From contig JBOEHJ010000006.1 in the NCBI GenBank assembly GCA_050633905.1, positions 38,581 to 102,580 of the forward strand: 64,000 nucleotides of DNA. Reading direction: 5' to 3'. The notes beneath the pieces are model-generated. The model had not been told where the DNA came from and searched no databases. It saw only the letters and a list, made by a program, of their open reading frames with translations. The DNA comes from JANQPX01 sp050633905 (GTDB lineage: Bacteria; Pseudomonadota; Alphaproteobacteria; Geminicoccales; Geminicoccaceae). Shown here piece after piece: positions 7,946 to 16,169 of this stretch; positions within the stretch are counted from its first letter, which is position 1, and the number at the start of each line of letters is the position of its first letter. The translations under genes and the position numbers were made by a program.

Positions 7946-9190
7946 TCACTCAGAAGTTGGAGTTCCCTGCATTTGAGGCCATTCCGACGGTGGATGGTAG
8001 ATCGACCATTCTCCCAGCTGAACGGTCGCGGGAGGGTACTTGTTGTTGAAGACGGTCCGACCGATCGCCTGGACCTGCAGGAGCTGATGTGTAGCCGGGT
8101 CCATGCGTGATCTAAATCCTTCCGGATCTTCGGGGAGTGAGAGTTCAAGGTTTTCAAGCGCCACGCGCACCCGGTTCTTGTCGCTGGCTCCACCAGCCTC
8201 TCGGACCGCCTCTGCAATCGCAAGGATGCCGGCATAGGCTCCTTGGGCGGCATAGCTTGGATATCTGCCAGCGCGCTCGAAGAACCGCTGCACGAAGTCT
8301 TGGTTCTGCGCTGTTTGTGGCCAGTTCACATGATGGCGCGCGGAGAGAACCAGACCAAGGGGCATATCGTTGCCGAGTTCGGCCAGGATTTCATAGTTGC
8401 CGCCCGCGTCAAAGTTCATGAACTGCGTGATGCTAAAGAGCTCCTGCTGATCGGCCTGTTTGACGAAGGTGACGAGGTCGAGGCCCCACTGGCCATTGAT
8501 CACGATATCCGGCTGCGCGCGAACAAGCTCATTGATGTAGGGTGCAAAATCTGTCTCAAACACGCGCGGCCAGAATTCGCCAACATTCTCGAAGGGCACG
8601 TTATGAGCCTTGAGAAACCTCTGCAGATCATCCCAGGCCTGATACCCATATTCGTAGTCCGGTCCGATGAACGCGATTTTTAACGGCTCTGATCGTTGAG
8701 CGTAGGTTTCGCTGATATATCGCGCGCCCGCCTGCATCGACTGGCGACTGCCATTGTTCAGGCGAAAGTAATACGGGTGCAGGTCTTCGCTGGTGAGCGT
8801 GGGTGAGGCGTGATCCGTTCCGATAAAGAACACTTCCTTTTCCCGCGCCACTGCCGACACCGATCTGGCAACGGACGAACTGACGACACCGCACAGAAAA
8901 TCGACTTGATCGTCCTCGACAAGTCGCTGGGCGATCTGGATCGACCGCAACGACTTTGACCGGCTGTCTTCGATGAGAACTTCGATCTGCGGATAATCCG
9001 CCGGCTCCAGGCTTTCGATGTGTTCGACAGCAAGGCGGATGGCGACCGCGCTGTCACGTCCATAAAGTGCACCGGGACCTGAGAGAGGATAGAGGCAACC
9101 GACCTTCACGGGCTCTACAGGTTGCGCGAGGGAGGCGGACCCCAGTGTCTGGGCGGCGAACAGCGTAATAAGAATAAGCGCTCTCATCAT
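7946..9190 (-). CDS. periplasmic binding protein coupled to the two-component system
   Basis: 414 residues. Signal peptide MMRALILITLFAAQTLGSAS with a cut near SLAQ. The mature part starts VKVGCLYPLSGPGALYGRDS and continues with VDFLCGVVSSSVARSVSAVA, a Peripla_BP_6 type I fold. It differs clearly from the livK-like protein. Its ATG overlaps the regulator stop (ATGA), so kinase, regulator and binding protein form one translationally coupled operon. The likely job is to bind the signal in the periplasm and present it to the kinase, as LuxP or TorT do, or to serve as a second receptor for the importer. There are no permease genes of its own. Confidence 0.9.
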   Translation of the reverse strand: MMRALILITLFAAQTLGSASLAQPVEPVKVGCLYPLSGPGALYGRDSAVAIRLAVEHIESLEPADYPQIEVLIEDSRSKSLRSIQIAQRLVEDDQVDFLCGVVSSSVARSVSAVAREKEVFFIGTDHASPTLTSEDLHPYYFRLNNGSRQSMQAGARYISETYAQRSEPLKIAFIGPDYEYGYQAWDDLQRFLKAHNVPFENVGEFWPRVFETDFAPYINELVRAQPDIVINGQWGLDLVTFVKQADQQELFSITQFMNFDAGGNYEILAELGNDMPLGLVLSARHHVNWPQTAQNQDFVQRFFERAGRYPSYAAQGAYAGILAIAEAVREAGGASDKNRVRVALENLELSLPEDPEGFRSRMDPATHQLLQVQAIGRTVFNNKYPPATVQLGEWSIYHPPSEWPQMQGTPTSE

Positions 9191-10521
9191 GACAGACCCA
9201 ACCTATGCATCTTGCGTTTGAGTGCGTGCCGGGAAATTCCAAGCCGTTCCGCAGCAAGCCCCTTCTTGCCACTACAGCGCATGAGCGCTTCGCGGATGAG
9301 GTCGCGCTCGACTGTCTCCATGGACTCCTCAATCGAAAGGGCATCCCGGGGCTCGACCATCTGAATTTCAGAAGGCAGCAGATCGACAGTAATCGTTTCG
9401 CCGGGATAGAGAATGGACAGGCGCTCGACGAGGTTTTTCAGCTCACGCACATTGCCGGGCCACGCATAGCTTCGGAAGAAATCGCGCGTAAGACTGTCAA
9501 AGCCGATTGGTTTGCCTGATGAGGATTGAGCGAACCTGTTTGCAAAATGCATTGCGAGTAATTCGATGTCTTTTTCACGGGTCCGCAGGGGCGGGATACT
9601 GAGTGGAACAACGTTGAGCCGAAAGAACAGATCTTGACGAAACAGGTCTTCCTCAACCGCTTGGGCAAGATCTTTGTTGGTCGCTGCGACGACACGAACA
9701 TCGACGCGCCGTTCGGTCTTTTGGCCCGGGACGCGGTAGGTGTGGGTCTCCAGAAAATGTAGCAGCTTTGCCTGCACGGAGGAGGGCATTTCACCGATCT
9801 CATCGAGGAACAAGGTGCCGCCGTCGGCGATATCCACCAGCCCCCGTTGCCGCAGCAATAGACCAGGTTGAGAGCCTCGATCTGCACCGAAAAGATCAAG
9901 CTCGATCTGCCGCTCAGGCAAGGTCGCGCAATTGACCTCCACAAAGGGTGCGTCATCCGCTGAGATTTTGCGGTGTAACTCGCGCGCGACAACTGCTTTG
10001 CCGACGCCTGTTTCCCCCTTGAGCAAAATGGTTTGCGCATTGCTTTCGGCGATCCGATCAATTTCCGCGCGCAGCTTCTTAATGTCACCACTGTTGCCGA
10101 TGAAATCGAAATCGGTCGTCCGATCACGCAGATATCGCACTTCGCTGTCGAGCCTGCGCCGCGTTTCCGTTTCCTTCAAAAGCAAGATCAGTTCGTCAAC
10201 ATCGAAGGGTTTGGCCACATAGTCCACCGCGCCCATTTTCATTGCAGTGACGGCATCCTGTGTATCGTCGAAGGCAGACATCATGATCACGGGGACATCG
10301 GGCAGTTCCGTCCTGAACCACTCCAGGACCTCAAGCCCATTCAGTCCCGGCATTCGTATGTCGAGCAGCACAACATCTGGCGTTTCTTTCTCTGCAAGTT
10401 GACACCCGACGTGTCCGTTATGGGCCTCGCGACATTCAAATCCGGTTTGGCGCAACGTGAACGCGAGCGAGCGTGCCAGGTTGATCTCGTCGTCGATGAT
10501 GAGAATGTTGAGATTGCTCAT
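9187..10521 (-). CDS. NtrC-family response regulator lacking the GAFTGA loop
   Basis: 444 residues in three domains. The receiver (1-120) has acidic residues D10 and D11, phospho-acceptor D54 and K104. The AAA+ domain has Walker A GETGVGKA (169-176), Walker B FLDE (238-241) and an intact arginine-finger region RQDLFFRLN. The Fis-type HTH is at the C-terminus (CSGKKGLAAERLGISRHAL). The L1 loop that normally reads GAFTGA and touches sigma-54 reads GSQPGL (216-221), and the residue after the Walker A lysine is Ala instead of Glu. It therefore probably does not activate sigma-54 promoters; Rhodobacter capsulatus NtrC, which also lacks the loop, works with sigma-70. It overlaps the kinase gene and the binding-protein gene. 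Confidence 0.92.
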   Translation of the reverse strand: MSNLNILIIDDEINLARSLAFTLRQTGFECREAHNGHVGCQLAEKETPDVVLLDIRMPGLNGLEVLEWFRTELPDVPVIMMSAFDDTQDAVTAMKMGAVDYVAKPFDVDELILLLKETETRRRLDSEVRYLRDRTTDFDFIGNSGDIKKLRAEIDRIAESNAQTILLKGETGVGKAVVARELHRKISADDAPFVEVNCATLPERQIELDLFGADRGSQPGLLLRQRGLVDIADGGTLFLDEIGEMPSSVQAKLLHFLETHTYRVPGQKTERRVDVRVVAATNKDLAQAVEEDLFRQDLFFRLNVVPLSIPPLRTREKDIELLAMHFANRFAQSSSGKPIGFDSLTRDFFRSYAWPGNVRELKNLVERLSILYPGETITVDLLPSEIQMVEPRDALSIEESMETVERDLIREALMRCSGKKGLAAERLGISRHALKRKMHRLGLS

Positions 10522-12200
10522 GATGAATTCTCGTCTTTGGTATGGGCGGCGAAACGCATGGTGATCACCGTTCCAACACCCTCGTCGCTTTCAATCTGGA
10601 AGGAGCCGCCATTGGTTTCCACCAATTGCTTGGTGACAGACAGGCCAAGGCCAGAACCCGCCGTTCGTGTTGTAAAAAACGGGCGAAGCATCCTTGAGCG
10701 CGTGTCCTCATCCATGCCGGACCCATCATCTGTCACAGTCACGACCGCGACATTCTCATCGCGGTAGGCCTGAAGCCTCAGATGGCCTCCGTCCGGCATT
10801 GCCTCGATTGCATTAAGACACAAATTGAGAAGTATCTGGCTGAAATGGGCCTGATCGATCTTGATGGTCAGTGCTGAATCGCCCGATAGATCAATGACGA
10901 CATTTCCGGATTTGGCGTTGGTGGCCAGCAAGGTGCGGATCGAACGGAACGCGTCGCGAATGAGAACCGGTTCCGGATCAGGTGCTCTGGGTTTTGCATA
11001 GTTCAGAAATTCTCCGATCGTCCGGTCAACACGATCGATCTCAGATGAAATTACCTCGAACATCTGCTGACGCTCATGGTCGGTCTCGTTGCGTCTAAGG
11101 CCATGGACCGTCGTTGCGACAGTTGCCAGTGGATTGCGAATTTCATGAGCTATGCCTGCAGCCATTCCGCCCAATGCGGCACGCCGTTCGACTTCCACAC
11201 GGGAATTGATGAGCTCTTCAAGTTGATGGCGCATGCGATTGTAAGAGCGCGCGAGGGCACCAAGCTCTCCCGGACCGTCCTCATCGACGTCCACGCTGAA
11301 GTCACCGTTCGCGACGGCGCGCGCACTCTCCGTGAGTGGGGCCAGATAGCCGGACAGACGCTGTGACATCTTGAAAAACAGAAAGACAAGGCCGAGCGCG
11401 GACAGGGCTGCTGCGACAAGTAAGCCATAGCGAATCTGGCTGAGTGGTTCGTCAAGGTTTCCGCCATCATCGACAAGGTGGATCCGCCATCCGGGCAAGA
11501 ATTGCCGAGAGCGGACGAGGCTTTCCTTGAGCGGGTCCAGCGTTCCGACAACCGACATGCGAACTCTGTCAAAGACGACGATTTGCGGGCGGTACACACC
11601 AGAATTGGACAGTAGGGAGCTAAGTTCGGTAAGCGAAGCTAGGCGCATTCGCAGGGATACGATGCCGATTGTCCCTTCGTTGTGCAGAACTGGCATCCGG
11701 ATGAGAAACCATCCGGGTCTTCCATTTTGGGGAAGGATTGGACCGATGATTTCGGAGTTGCCATGTTGAATAAATGGCGCTTCGCTAATGCCGTTTCGCT
11801 CATCGAGCGCTCGCGAACTCGGCACCTGTGTGATCAGCTCACCGTCCTTGGTCGACAACTCGATTGCATAAACATCAGGGCTTTCGGTTTCGAGCAGCAA
11901 TAGGTCCTTCAGAAGAGGCGGGATTTTTTGATCTTGTGCTCTAAGGAAGAAGTCGCTGGTGTCGCTCAGATCGACGATGCTCTCCAGCTTGTTGATCTGA
12001 ACCGCAATGAAACTGCTCATGCGGACGGCAGTTGCCTCGACATCTGCCTCGACGCGATTGGTGACGAGGGTGTCGACCAGGTTGGCGCTGTATCGATCAT
12101 ACAGGGCGGCCATGACGACAAGTGGGATCAAGGCTGCAACGAGTGCGCCCCAAAGATAGCGGCGTGCCAAGTTCAACTGCCTTCCAAAAAGGCTTTTCAT
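10518..12200 (-). CDS. membrane histidine kinase, NtrB/DctB type
   Basis: 560 residues from the ATG at 12200, which has GGAGGAG upstream; 30 further in-frame codons upstream look non-coding. Membrane helix 1 at about 16-33, a periplasmic region of about 220 residues resembling a double Cache sensor, helix 2 at about 258-277, then HAMP, a HisKA domain with the H-box AAGIAHEIRNPL (His at about 352), and an HATPase domain with DDGSGMDED and TAGSGLGLSVTKQL. It phosphorylates the regulator encoded next, with which it overlaps (ATGA). The periplasmic domain could bind the ligand directly or dock the coupled binding protein. Confidence 0.92.
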   Translation of the reverse strand: MKSLFGRQLNLARRYLWGALVAALIPLVVMAALYDRYSANLVDTLVTNRVEADVEATAVRMSSFIAVQINKLESIVDLSDTSDFFLRAQDQKIPPLLKDLLLLETESPDVYAIELSTKDGELITQVPSSRALDERNGISEAPFIQHGNSEIIGPILPQNGRPGWFLIRMPVLHNEGTIGIVSLRMRLASLTELSSLLSNSGVYRPQIVVFDRVRMSVVGTLDPLKESLVRSRQFLPGWRIHLVDDGGNLDEPLSQIRYGLLVAAALSALGLVFLFFKMSQRLSGYLAPLTESARAVANGDFSVDVDEDGPGELGALARSYNRMRHQLEELINSRVEVERRAALGGMAAGIAHEIRNPLATVATTVHGLRRNETDHERQQMFEVISSEIDRVDRTIGEFLNYAKPRAPDPEPVLIRDAFRSIRTLLATNAKSGNVVIDLSGDSALTIKIDQAHFSQILLNLCLNAIEAMPDGGHLRLQAYRDENVAVVTVTDDGSGMDEDTRSRMLRPFFTTRTAGSGLGLSVTKQLVETNGGSFQIESDEGVGTVITMRFAAHTKDENSS

Positions 12201-12219
12201 GTGCTCCTCCTGGGAGCAC
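12201..12219 (-). promoter_or_regulatory. hairpin containing the kinase ribosome-binding site
   Basis: Perfect 7-bp arms gtgctcc/ggagcac with a 5-base loop directly touch the kinase start codon. On the minus strand the Shine-Dalgarno GGAGGAG is split between loop and 3' arm, so folding would hide it. This could keep kinase translation low. Confidence 0.45.
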
Positions 12220-12236
12220 TGTAGAACAGGCAATCT

Positions 12237-12282
12237 TGAGCGAAAACCGCTCGATCGCGAATGCTTGAGCGGTTTTCGCTCA
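12237..12282. promoter_or_regulatory. paired 17-bp palindromes upstream of the kinase operon
   Basis: TGAGCGAAAACCGCTCG at 12237-12253 and TGAGCGGTTTTCGCTCA at 12266-12282. Each fits YGAGCG-N5-CGCTCR, and the two are inverted copies of each other over 16 bases. Starts are 29 bases apart. They lie 37-82 bases before the kinase ATG, so they would overlap or touch the promoter and suit autoregulation by the response regulator. Confidence 0.7.
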
Positions 12283-12929
12283 CCGCGCAATTTTCAATCT
12301 GGAAGGAGTTGTTCGATCAATGGTCACGATTGGGACCTACGGTGCCCCGATTGGAATTTGAACGTCTCACTTTCGGGAGTCTTGCAAACCTCATCGCGGA
12401 AGCAACGGGTTTCTGATCCCCTTCTTTTTTCCGCTACTGTAGCAAAGCGTACGGAGCGGACCATGAAACTGCTAGGTGCAATGGCCGGTTTGTCCCGCAC
12501 AGGGTGAATTCACCGGTCACATGACTTCGCAGGTGCAGCGAATGGCGGCAATGGCGGGCTGCACCGCAGCGCTGGCAGGTCAAGATCAACGGCAGCAACG
12601 GGCCGAACACGATACTGCACCTGCGAAATAGGCTTCCATGCTGCGATGTGCGTGACTGTCTGCAATGGTGAAGGTTTCGACATTGGCAAGCCCCGCAAGC
12701 GGGGCCGGGCTGCTGGGGCTCCGCCCTGAATTCTGACCTTGCTGTCTTCCTGTGCCAATACGTCTTGGTCTGTCTCATCCTGAGCCATCCCAAAACGTTT
12801 GCCACATGGTCGCCTTCACGATCCACTTTCAGCCCTGACGGGTCTGCATCCCTCTTGCAAGGTGGACGCTGCCGCCGGGCGAAGCCGAGGGGCTCTAGTC
12901 TTCGCCACCTGGCATAAGACTCCGAAGGG
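12283..12929. other. gene-free, apparently decayed stretch at the border of the conjugative element
   Basis: About 650 bases with no convincing gene. Open frames exist on both strands but have no conserved phrase, no good start and overlap each other. There is a short GC-rich palindrome near 12690 (gccccgc-aa-gcggggc). The stretch separates the catabolic and sensor region from the first genes that look like plasmid accessory genes. No integrase, tRNA or direct repeat marking a border was found. Confidence 0.5.
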
Positions 12930-13199
12930 CTATGCGTCTGGCTTCTGGTCGAACAGAATAACATGCGCGCCTTCTTCACTGTCAGGGTTGCCAACCAGCA
13001 CGAACGGCATATCCGACCCGTACTTCTCGTAGAGACAGCGGTATTTCATCTGGCCGCTGAGCGGATCGCGCACTTGGTCATAGCGAAAGCTGTGCTGAAC
13101 GCCGTCTTCGATCCAGGCCTTGACGCCATCGGTGGTCACCAGTGCAAGCGGCGCGCCGTCCAGCAAGATTGTCTCGCCAACGTTGAAAATCTCTTTCAT
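12930..13199 (-). CDS. small hypothetical protein, 89 aa
   Basis: Acidic 89-residue protein beginning MKEIFNVGETILLDGAPL and ending in a beta-strand-rich part (VLVGNPDSEEGAHVILF). A GGAG stands upstream of the ATG. No known domain is recognised. The composition and the neighbouring 59-residue gene suggest small cytoplasmic accessory proteins of the conjugative element. Expression from the same minus-strand unit as the next gene is likely. Confidence 0.6.
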   Translation of the reverse strand: MKEIFNVGETILLDGAPLALVTTDGVKAWIEDGVQHSFRYDQVRDPLSGQMKYRCLYEKYGSDMPFVLVGNPDSEEGAHVILFDQKPDA

Positions 13200-13231
13200 C
13201 TCATGGGTCTCCTATCGGTTCTCTTTGGTAG

Positions 13232-13260
13232 CGTTGCAAGCCGTCGTCGCCTTTGCAACG
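13232..13260. repeat. 8-bp-arm inverted repeat between two small genes
   Basis: cgttgcaa and ttgcaacg are separated by 13 bases, 33 bases upstream of the 89-residue gene. It may be an operator or an intercistronic stem. No T-run. Confidence 0.35.
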
Positions 13261-13359
13261 ATCTCTGCCCCGCGTGTTCTCTCTCTCGGTGTCATTGCCC
13301 CCGGATCACAATCGTGTCCTGCTCCGGTCGCTCGCGAGCATTTTAGGGCTGGAGGCGGT

Positions 13360-13539
13360 CTATCCTGCGTCCTCATAGGGCTCGTACCTCAGGTTCGCAC
13401 CGTCCGACGGCTCAAAGTCATCGGACCATCTTGTACGGCGCATGCCGCAGATCCACTGGAACACGACGCCAACCTCGACATCTTCACCGTTTACCGTCGT
13501 CCAAATGACTTCGACGGGGTATCCCGCATACTTCTTCAT
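13360..13539 (-). CDS. small hypothetical protein, 59 aa
   Basis: Starts at the ATG at 13539 (MKKYAGYPVEVIWTTVNGED), chosen because AGGAGA precedes it; the longer frame upstream has no support. The protein is acidic, probably beta-rich, with a WICGMRRTRW stretch. No family recognised. It has the same orientation as the 89-residue gene and is separated from it by about 160 bases that contain an inverted repeat. Confidence 0.55.
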   Translation of the reverse strand: MKKYAGYPVEVIWTTVNGEDVEVGVVFQWICGMRRTRWSDDFEPSDGANLRYEPYEDAG

Positions 13540-13582
13540 GCTCTTCTCCTGACCTCCATTTGGTCGGAGCCGCAGTAATCTG

Positions 13583-14062
13583 GTGGCAGGTATCTGCCTG
13601 TCCCTATATATGCTTGGCCAACACAAAACGGAGTTTAGTAACTTGCTTTACAGGCCTCTACATATTGCGCTCTTTCTGGGCGCGGCTTCATCGGCTGTCG
13701 CTGCCGAGTGGGAGATCGGCTTGTCGCGAGGTCTGGAGACCTATGCTGCGACTGCAAACGACGGGACCTTGCTCTTAGTTTGCGATCCTGACCGTGTCTA
13801 CAACCCAAACGAGAGCCATGCGTACTTTTTGTCGCGTCACAGCGATGACAAAGCGCCACAACGCATTGTCTTTCTCGCGGCGACCGGAGAGCAGGCTGCC
13901 TTTTCAGTGCAGGACGGGATCGCAACGCAACGGGATGCTGATCCTGCCGAATGGGCACAGCTCATCGATATGATCGAGGCGGGCGGTCAGATTGCTGTCG
14001 TGACCGCACGCGATGCCTTTACGCTGGATCAGGACGCGCTGCCCGGGCTTCGATGCCGCTGA
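13583..14062 (+). CDS. small secreted hypothetical protein
   Basis: The open frame gives 159 residues from a GTG at 13583, but a TTG at 13643 is preceded by GGAG and opens directly into a signal peptide (LYRPLHIALFLGAASSAVAA, then EWEIG). I think the shorter start is more likely (about 139 residues). The mature part has one Cys near the middle (LLVCDPDRVYNPNES) and one near the end. No domain recognised. It converges on the virC2-like gene and overlaps its 3' end by 44 bases. Confidence 0.55.
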   Translation: MAGICLSLYMLGQHKTEFSNLLYRPLHIALFLGAASSAVAAEWEIGLSRGLETYAATANDGTLLLVCDPDRVYNPNESHAYFLSRHSDDKAPQRIVFLAATGEQAAFSVQDGIATQRDADPAEWAQLIDMIEAGGQIAVVTARDAFTLDQDALPGLRCR

Positions 14063-14708
14063 TCTTTTGAGCGAGCTCTTCGATCTCGGAGTGCAGCAGC
14101 GCCTTACCGAAGGCGGATAAAAGCTGCGTCACCCCATAGACGTTGAGCGGGTCATCAATGCTTGTCTGCAACGCCGCCATATGGGCGGCGTCGAGCCTGA
14201 TCATCGATTTCATGAAGGGGGCACCAGTGCCTTTGGACTCGGACAGGCGTGGTCGTGCAGCGGAGGCAACCTCATGCCAGGTCGCGGTGTCGCGCAGGTT
14301 TTGCATGCGAGCGCGAACCGTTTTGATCAAGGCACGCCGAATGTAGTCCGGGTCAAGGCCAGATCGTTCTGCCAGCGCCTCAATCCGTGCCTGATCCTCA
14401 GCTCCGATGCGCACGTAATAGGTTCGAGACTGCGCTTCGGTGCGAGTGCTGCAAGCATCATCCGCCACCGGCTGGGTGGATACCCCTAGGTTGATGCGTG
14501 CTGTTTCAGCCGAGGCTGCCTTTTCCCCTTTCCAGGGTTCTTTGTTGTCCACTGAATTTACCGCTGGGCCTTCTGTCGCGACCGCTGCCGCCGCACTCTG
14601 ATTAAATGCGGCATATTTCGTGGCGCTTGTGGCGAACTGCCGCGATCGCGCCAGCCTGTCTTCGTTCGAGACAGCGGTCCCGGACCGGCTTGGAATCTTC
14701 CTAGCCAT
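14019..14708 (-). CDS. virC2: VirC2-like ribbon-helix-helix relaxosome protein
   Basis: 229 residues from the ATG at 14708 (MARKIPSRSGTAVSNED). The first ~90 residues look disordered. The middle (SRTYYVRIGAEDQARIEALA onward) has the strand-helix-helix pattern of ribbon-helix-helix proteins, and a second such unit seems to start at FMKSMIRLDAAHMAAL, as in the double-RHH VirC2 of Agrobacterium. It overlaps the ParA-like gene by 8 bases, the same virC1-virC2 order as on Ti plasmids. The role would be binding near oriT to stimulate transfer. Assignment rests on position and fold guess. Confidence 0.6.
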   Translation of the reverse strand: MARKIPSRSGTAVSNEDRLARSRQFATSATKYAAFNQSAAAAVATEGPAVNSVDNKEPWKGEKAASAETARINLGVSTQPVADDACSTRTEAQSRTYYVRIGAEDQARIEALAERSGLDPDYIRRALIKTVRARMQNLRDTATWHEVASAARPRLSESKGTGAPFMKSMIRLDAAHMAALQTSIDDPLNVYGVTQLLSAFGKALLHSEIEELAQKISGIEARAARPDPA

Positions 14709-15492
14709 TGGCAGCATCCACCACGGCCTCGATGTCGCCAAGGATCTCACTGCATAAGGCGAGGGCGGAGGAAAGATGCCCCGCCTGCAACCGATGACGA
14801 AGATCTTGTTCATAAATGTCCCGCACATATCCCAGTGGCCCGGTCAGCGGCATGCGCTGGATCGCGGCGAGATGGGGCACCGGCGTGGGCAGAAGTGGCA
14901 GGGTTGAAATCACCTCGAAGACCTCAAGGTCCTGCCGGTGAACCCTGCGTCTTGCCGCATCACGCTCAAGGTCATCGCCTGCGGTCACGAAATCGATCGC
15001 GCGTTTGTCCGCGTTCATCAATACCGCGGAAAACAGCGGGGCGGGGTCATCCGGCCCGAGGGTCTCGATCATGCGCATTACCCATGTCAGGGTTTTCAGG
15101 GCCGCCACGAAATCCGATTGTACCGGCACGGCCGGCACCAGGATCATGTCGCAGGCCAGCGCCAGTGTTTCGGTGTCGGGATGCTCGCCGGGGCGGGTGT
15201 CGATCAGAACCAGATCAACACCTTCAGCCTCAAAGCTGTCCAGCGCGTGGTAAAGGCCTTCAACGGTCTCGGGGGCATCGGCCACGGTCAAGCCCGTGGG
15301 CCATGGAAGGCGTGGCAGATCACCGAAGTCGGCGCGCGCGCTTTTTGATTCCCATTCGAGGATCTGCTTGTCAGCATCCGCATCCATGACATGCACACGG
15401 CGGCCGCGTGCCAGCATGGCGGACGCAAGCATCTGTATGAGAGTTGTCTTTCCCGAACCGCCCTTCGCGGAGATGGCCGTCACAACAAGCAT
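14701..15492 (-). CDS. virC1: VirC1/ParA-like ATPase
   Basis: 263 residues. Deviant Walker A KGGSGKTT at residues 10-17, MDADADKQ for the A' motif and LVLIDTRPGEH for the B motif mark the MinD/ParA family. There is no N-terminal HTH of the RepA type, so this is not the partition ATPase of a repABC operon. Its place next to a virC2-like gene and divergent from virD1/virD2 across a probable oriT makes VirC1 the best reading: it gathers the relaxosome at the cell pole. A solo partition role cannot be excluded. Confidence 0.8.
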   Translation of the reverse strand: MLVVTAISAKGGSGKTTLIQMLASAMLARGRRVHVMDADADKQILEWESKSARADFGDLPRLPWPTGLTVADAPETVEGLYHALDSFEAEGVDLVLIDTRPGEHPDTETLALACDMILVPAVPVQSDFVAALKTLTWVMRMIETLGPDDPAPLFSAVLMNADKRAIDFVTAGDDLERDAARRRVHRQDLEVFEVISTLPLLPTPVPHLAAIQRMPLTGPLGYVRDIYEQDLRHRLQAGHLSSALALCSEILGDIEAVVDAANG

Positions 15493-16169
15493 TCAATGTC
15501 TCCATAACGTATATTTTGTGCCGTTATGGCGATGCCTCGGGATGGCGTCCAGACCTTGCGCGATACAGGCGTTCAACCTTTGGGTCGGACAGATGTGCAG
15601 CTGCTGTGGCGATGTGCTGTTTCGGCGATCATCTGTGTACGCGTTCGGTCAATCGGTCAGCAGGTCACTCACGCCGACCCTCATTGCAGCGTTCATTCTT
15701 TTCTCCATCGCGTCGTTGTGACAATTTCCCAATGCTGCCATCAGCCTTCGAGGTGTCGGGTCACCTGACCATCGACTATCCGTATCAGCGCCGAGGTAGT
15801 ACGCGCGGTACTGCGCAGGCGTTCCAATCCCACAAGGTCTTCTTCTCCTTCCGGGAAAACCCCTTTGAGCATTCAACGCCAATGAAGGGATATCGTGTCG
15901 GCTGCGCCGACGTCATTCCCGCGCCTGTTCAGGATCCGGGCTGGGGTCCCGGATCGCGGCGCGGGGGAGGCGGTGTCCCTTCGGTCTGTTCGTTGTCGCG
16001 TGGGGTTTACAGCAGGCATGGCCAAGGCCCTGCCTGCTGATCACCGAAGGTGCGACAACGGACCGAAGGGACGTTGACAGGAACGGTATTGTGTATGACA
16101 AAACTTGTGCGGCGACTCATTAGAGTTTTCGTGTTTACAAAAACTATCTAATGATAAATCTTGCCGCCC
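15493..16169. promoter_or_regulatory. oriT: probable oriT and divergent promoter region
   Basis: Gene-free 677 bases between divergent virC1 and virD1, the usual place of oriT. Nested inverted repeats occur: an outer, imperfect pair at 15977-15999 and 16052-16070 (cccttcggtc...cgttgtcgc against gcgacaacg-gaccgaaggg) and a perfect 9-bp inner pair at 16010-16018 and 16031-16039 (cagcaggca/tgcctgctg). On the minus strand ATCCTG at 15930-15935 resembles the nick consensus of the VirD2/TraI(RP4) group. TTGACA at 16074-16079 could be a -35 box for virD1. Which base is nicked cannot be told. Confidence 0.6.

Noticed and set aside
12434..12994. 186-codon minus-strand frame
   Set aside because: It overlaps the supported 89-residue gene, has no ribosome-binding site, and its product has no conserved phrase and an odd Cys/His/Arg-rich composition typical of a GC-rich shadow frame.
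14701..15492. RepA of a repABC operon
   Set aside because: It lacks the N-terminal HTH region, has no repB next to it, lies 28 kb from repC, and pairs with a VirC2-like gene next to oriT.
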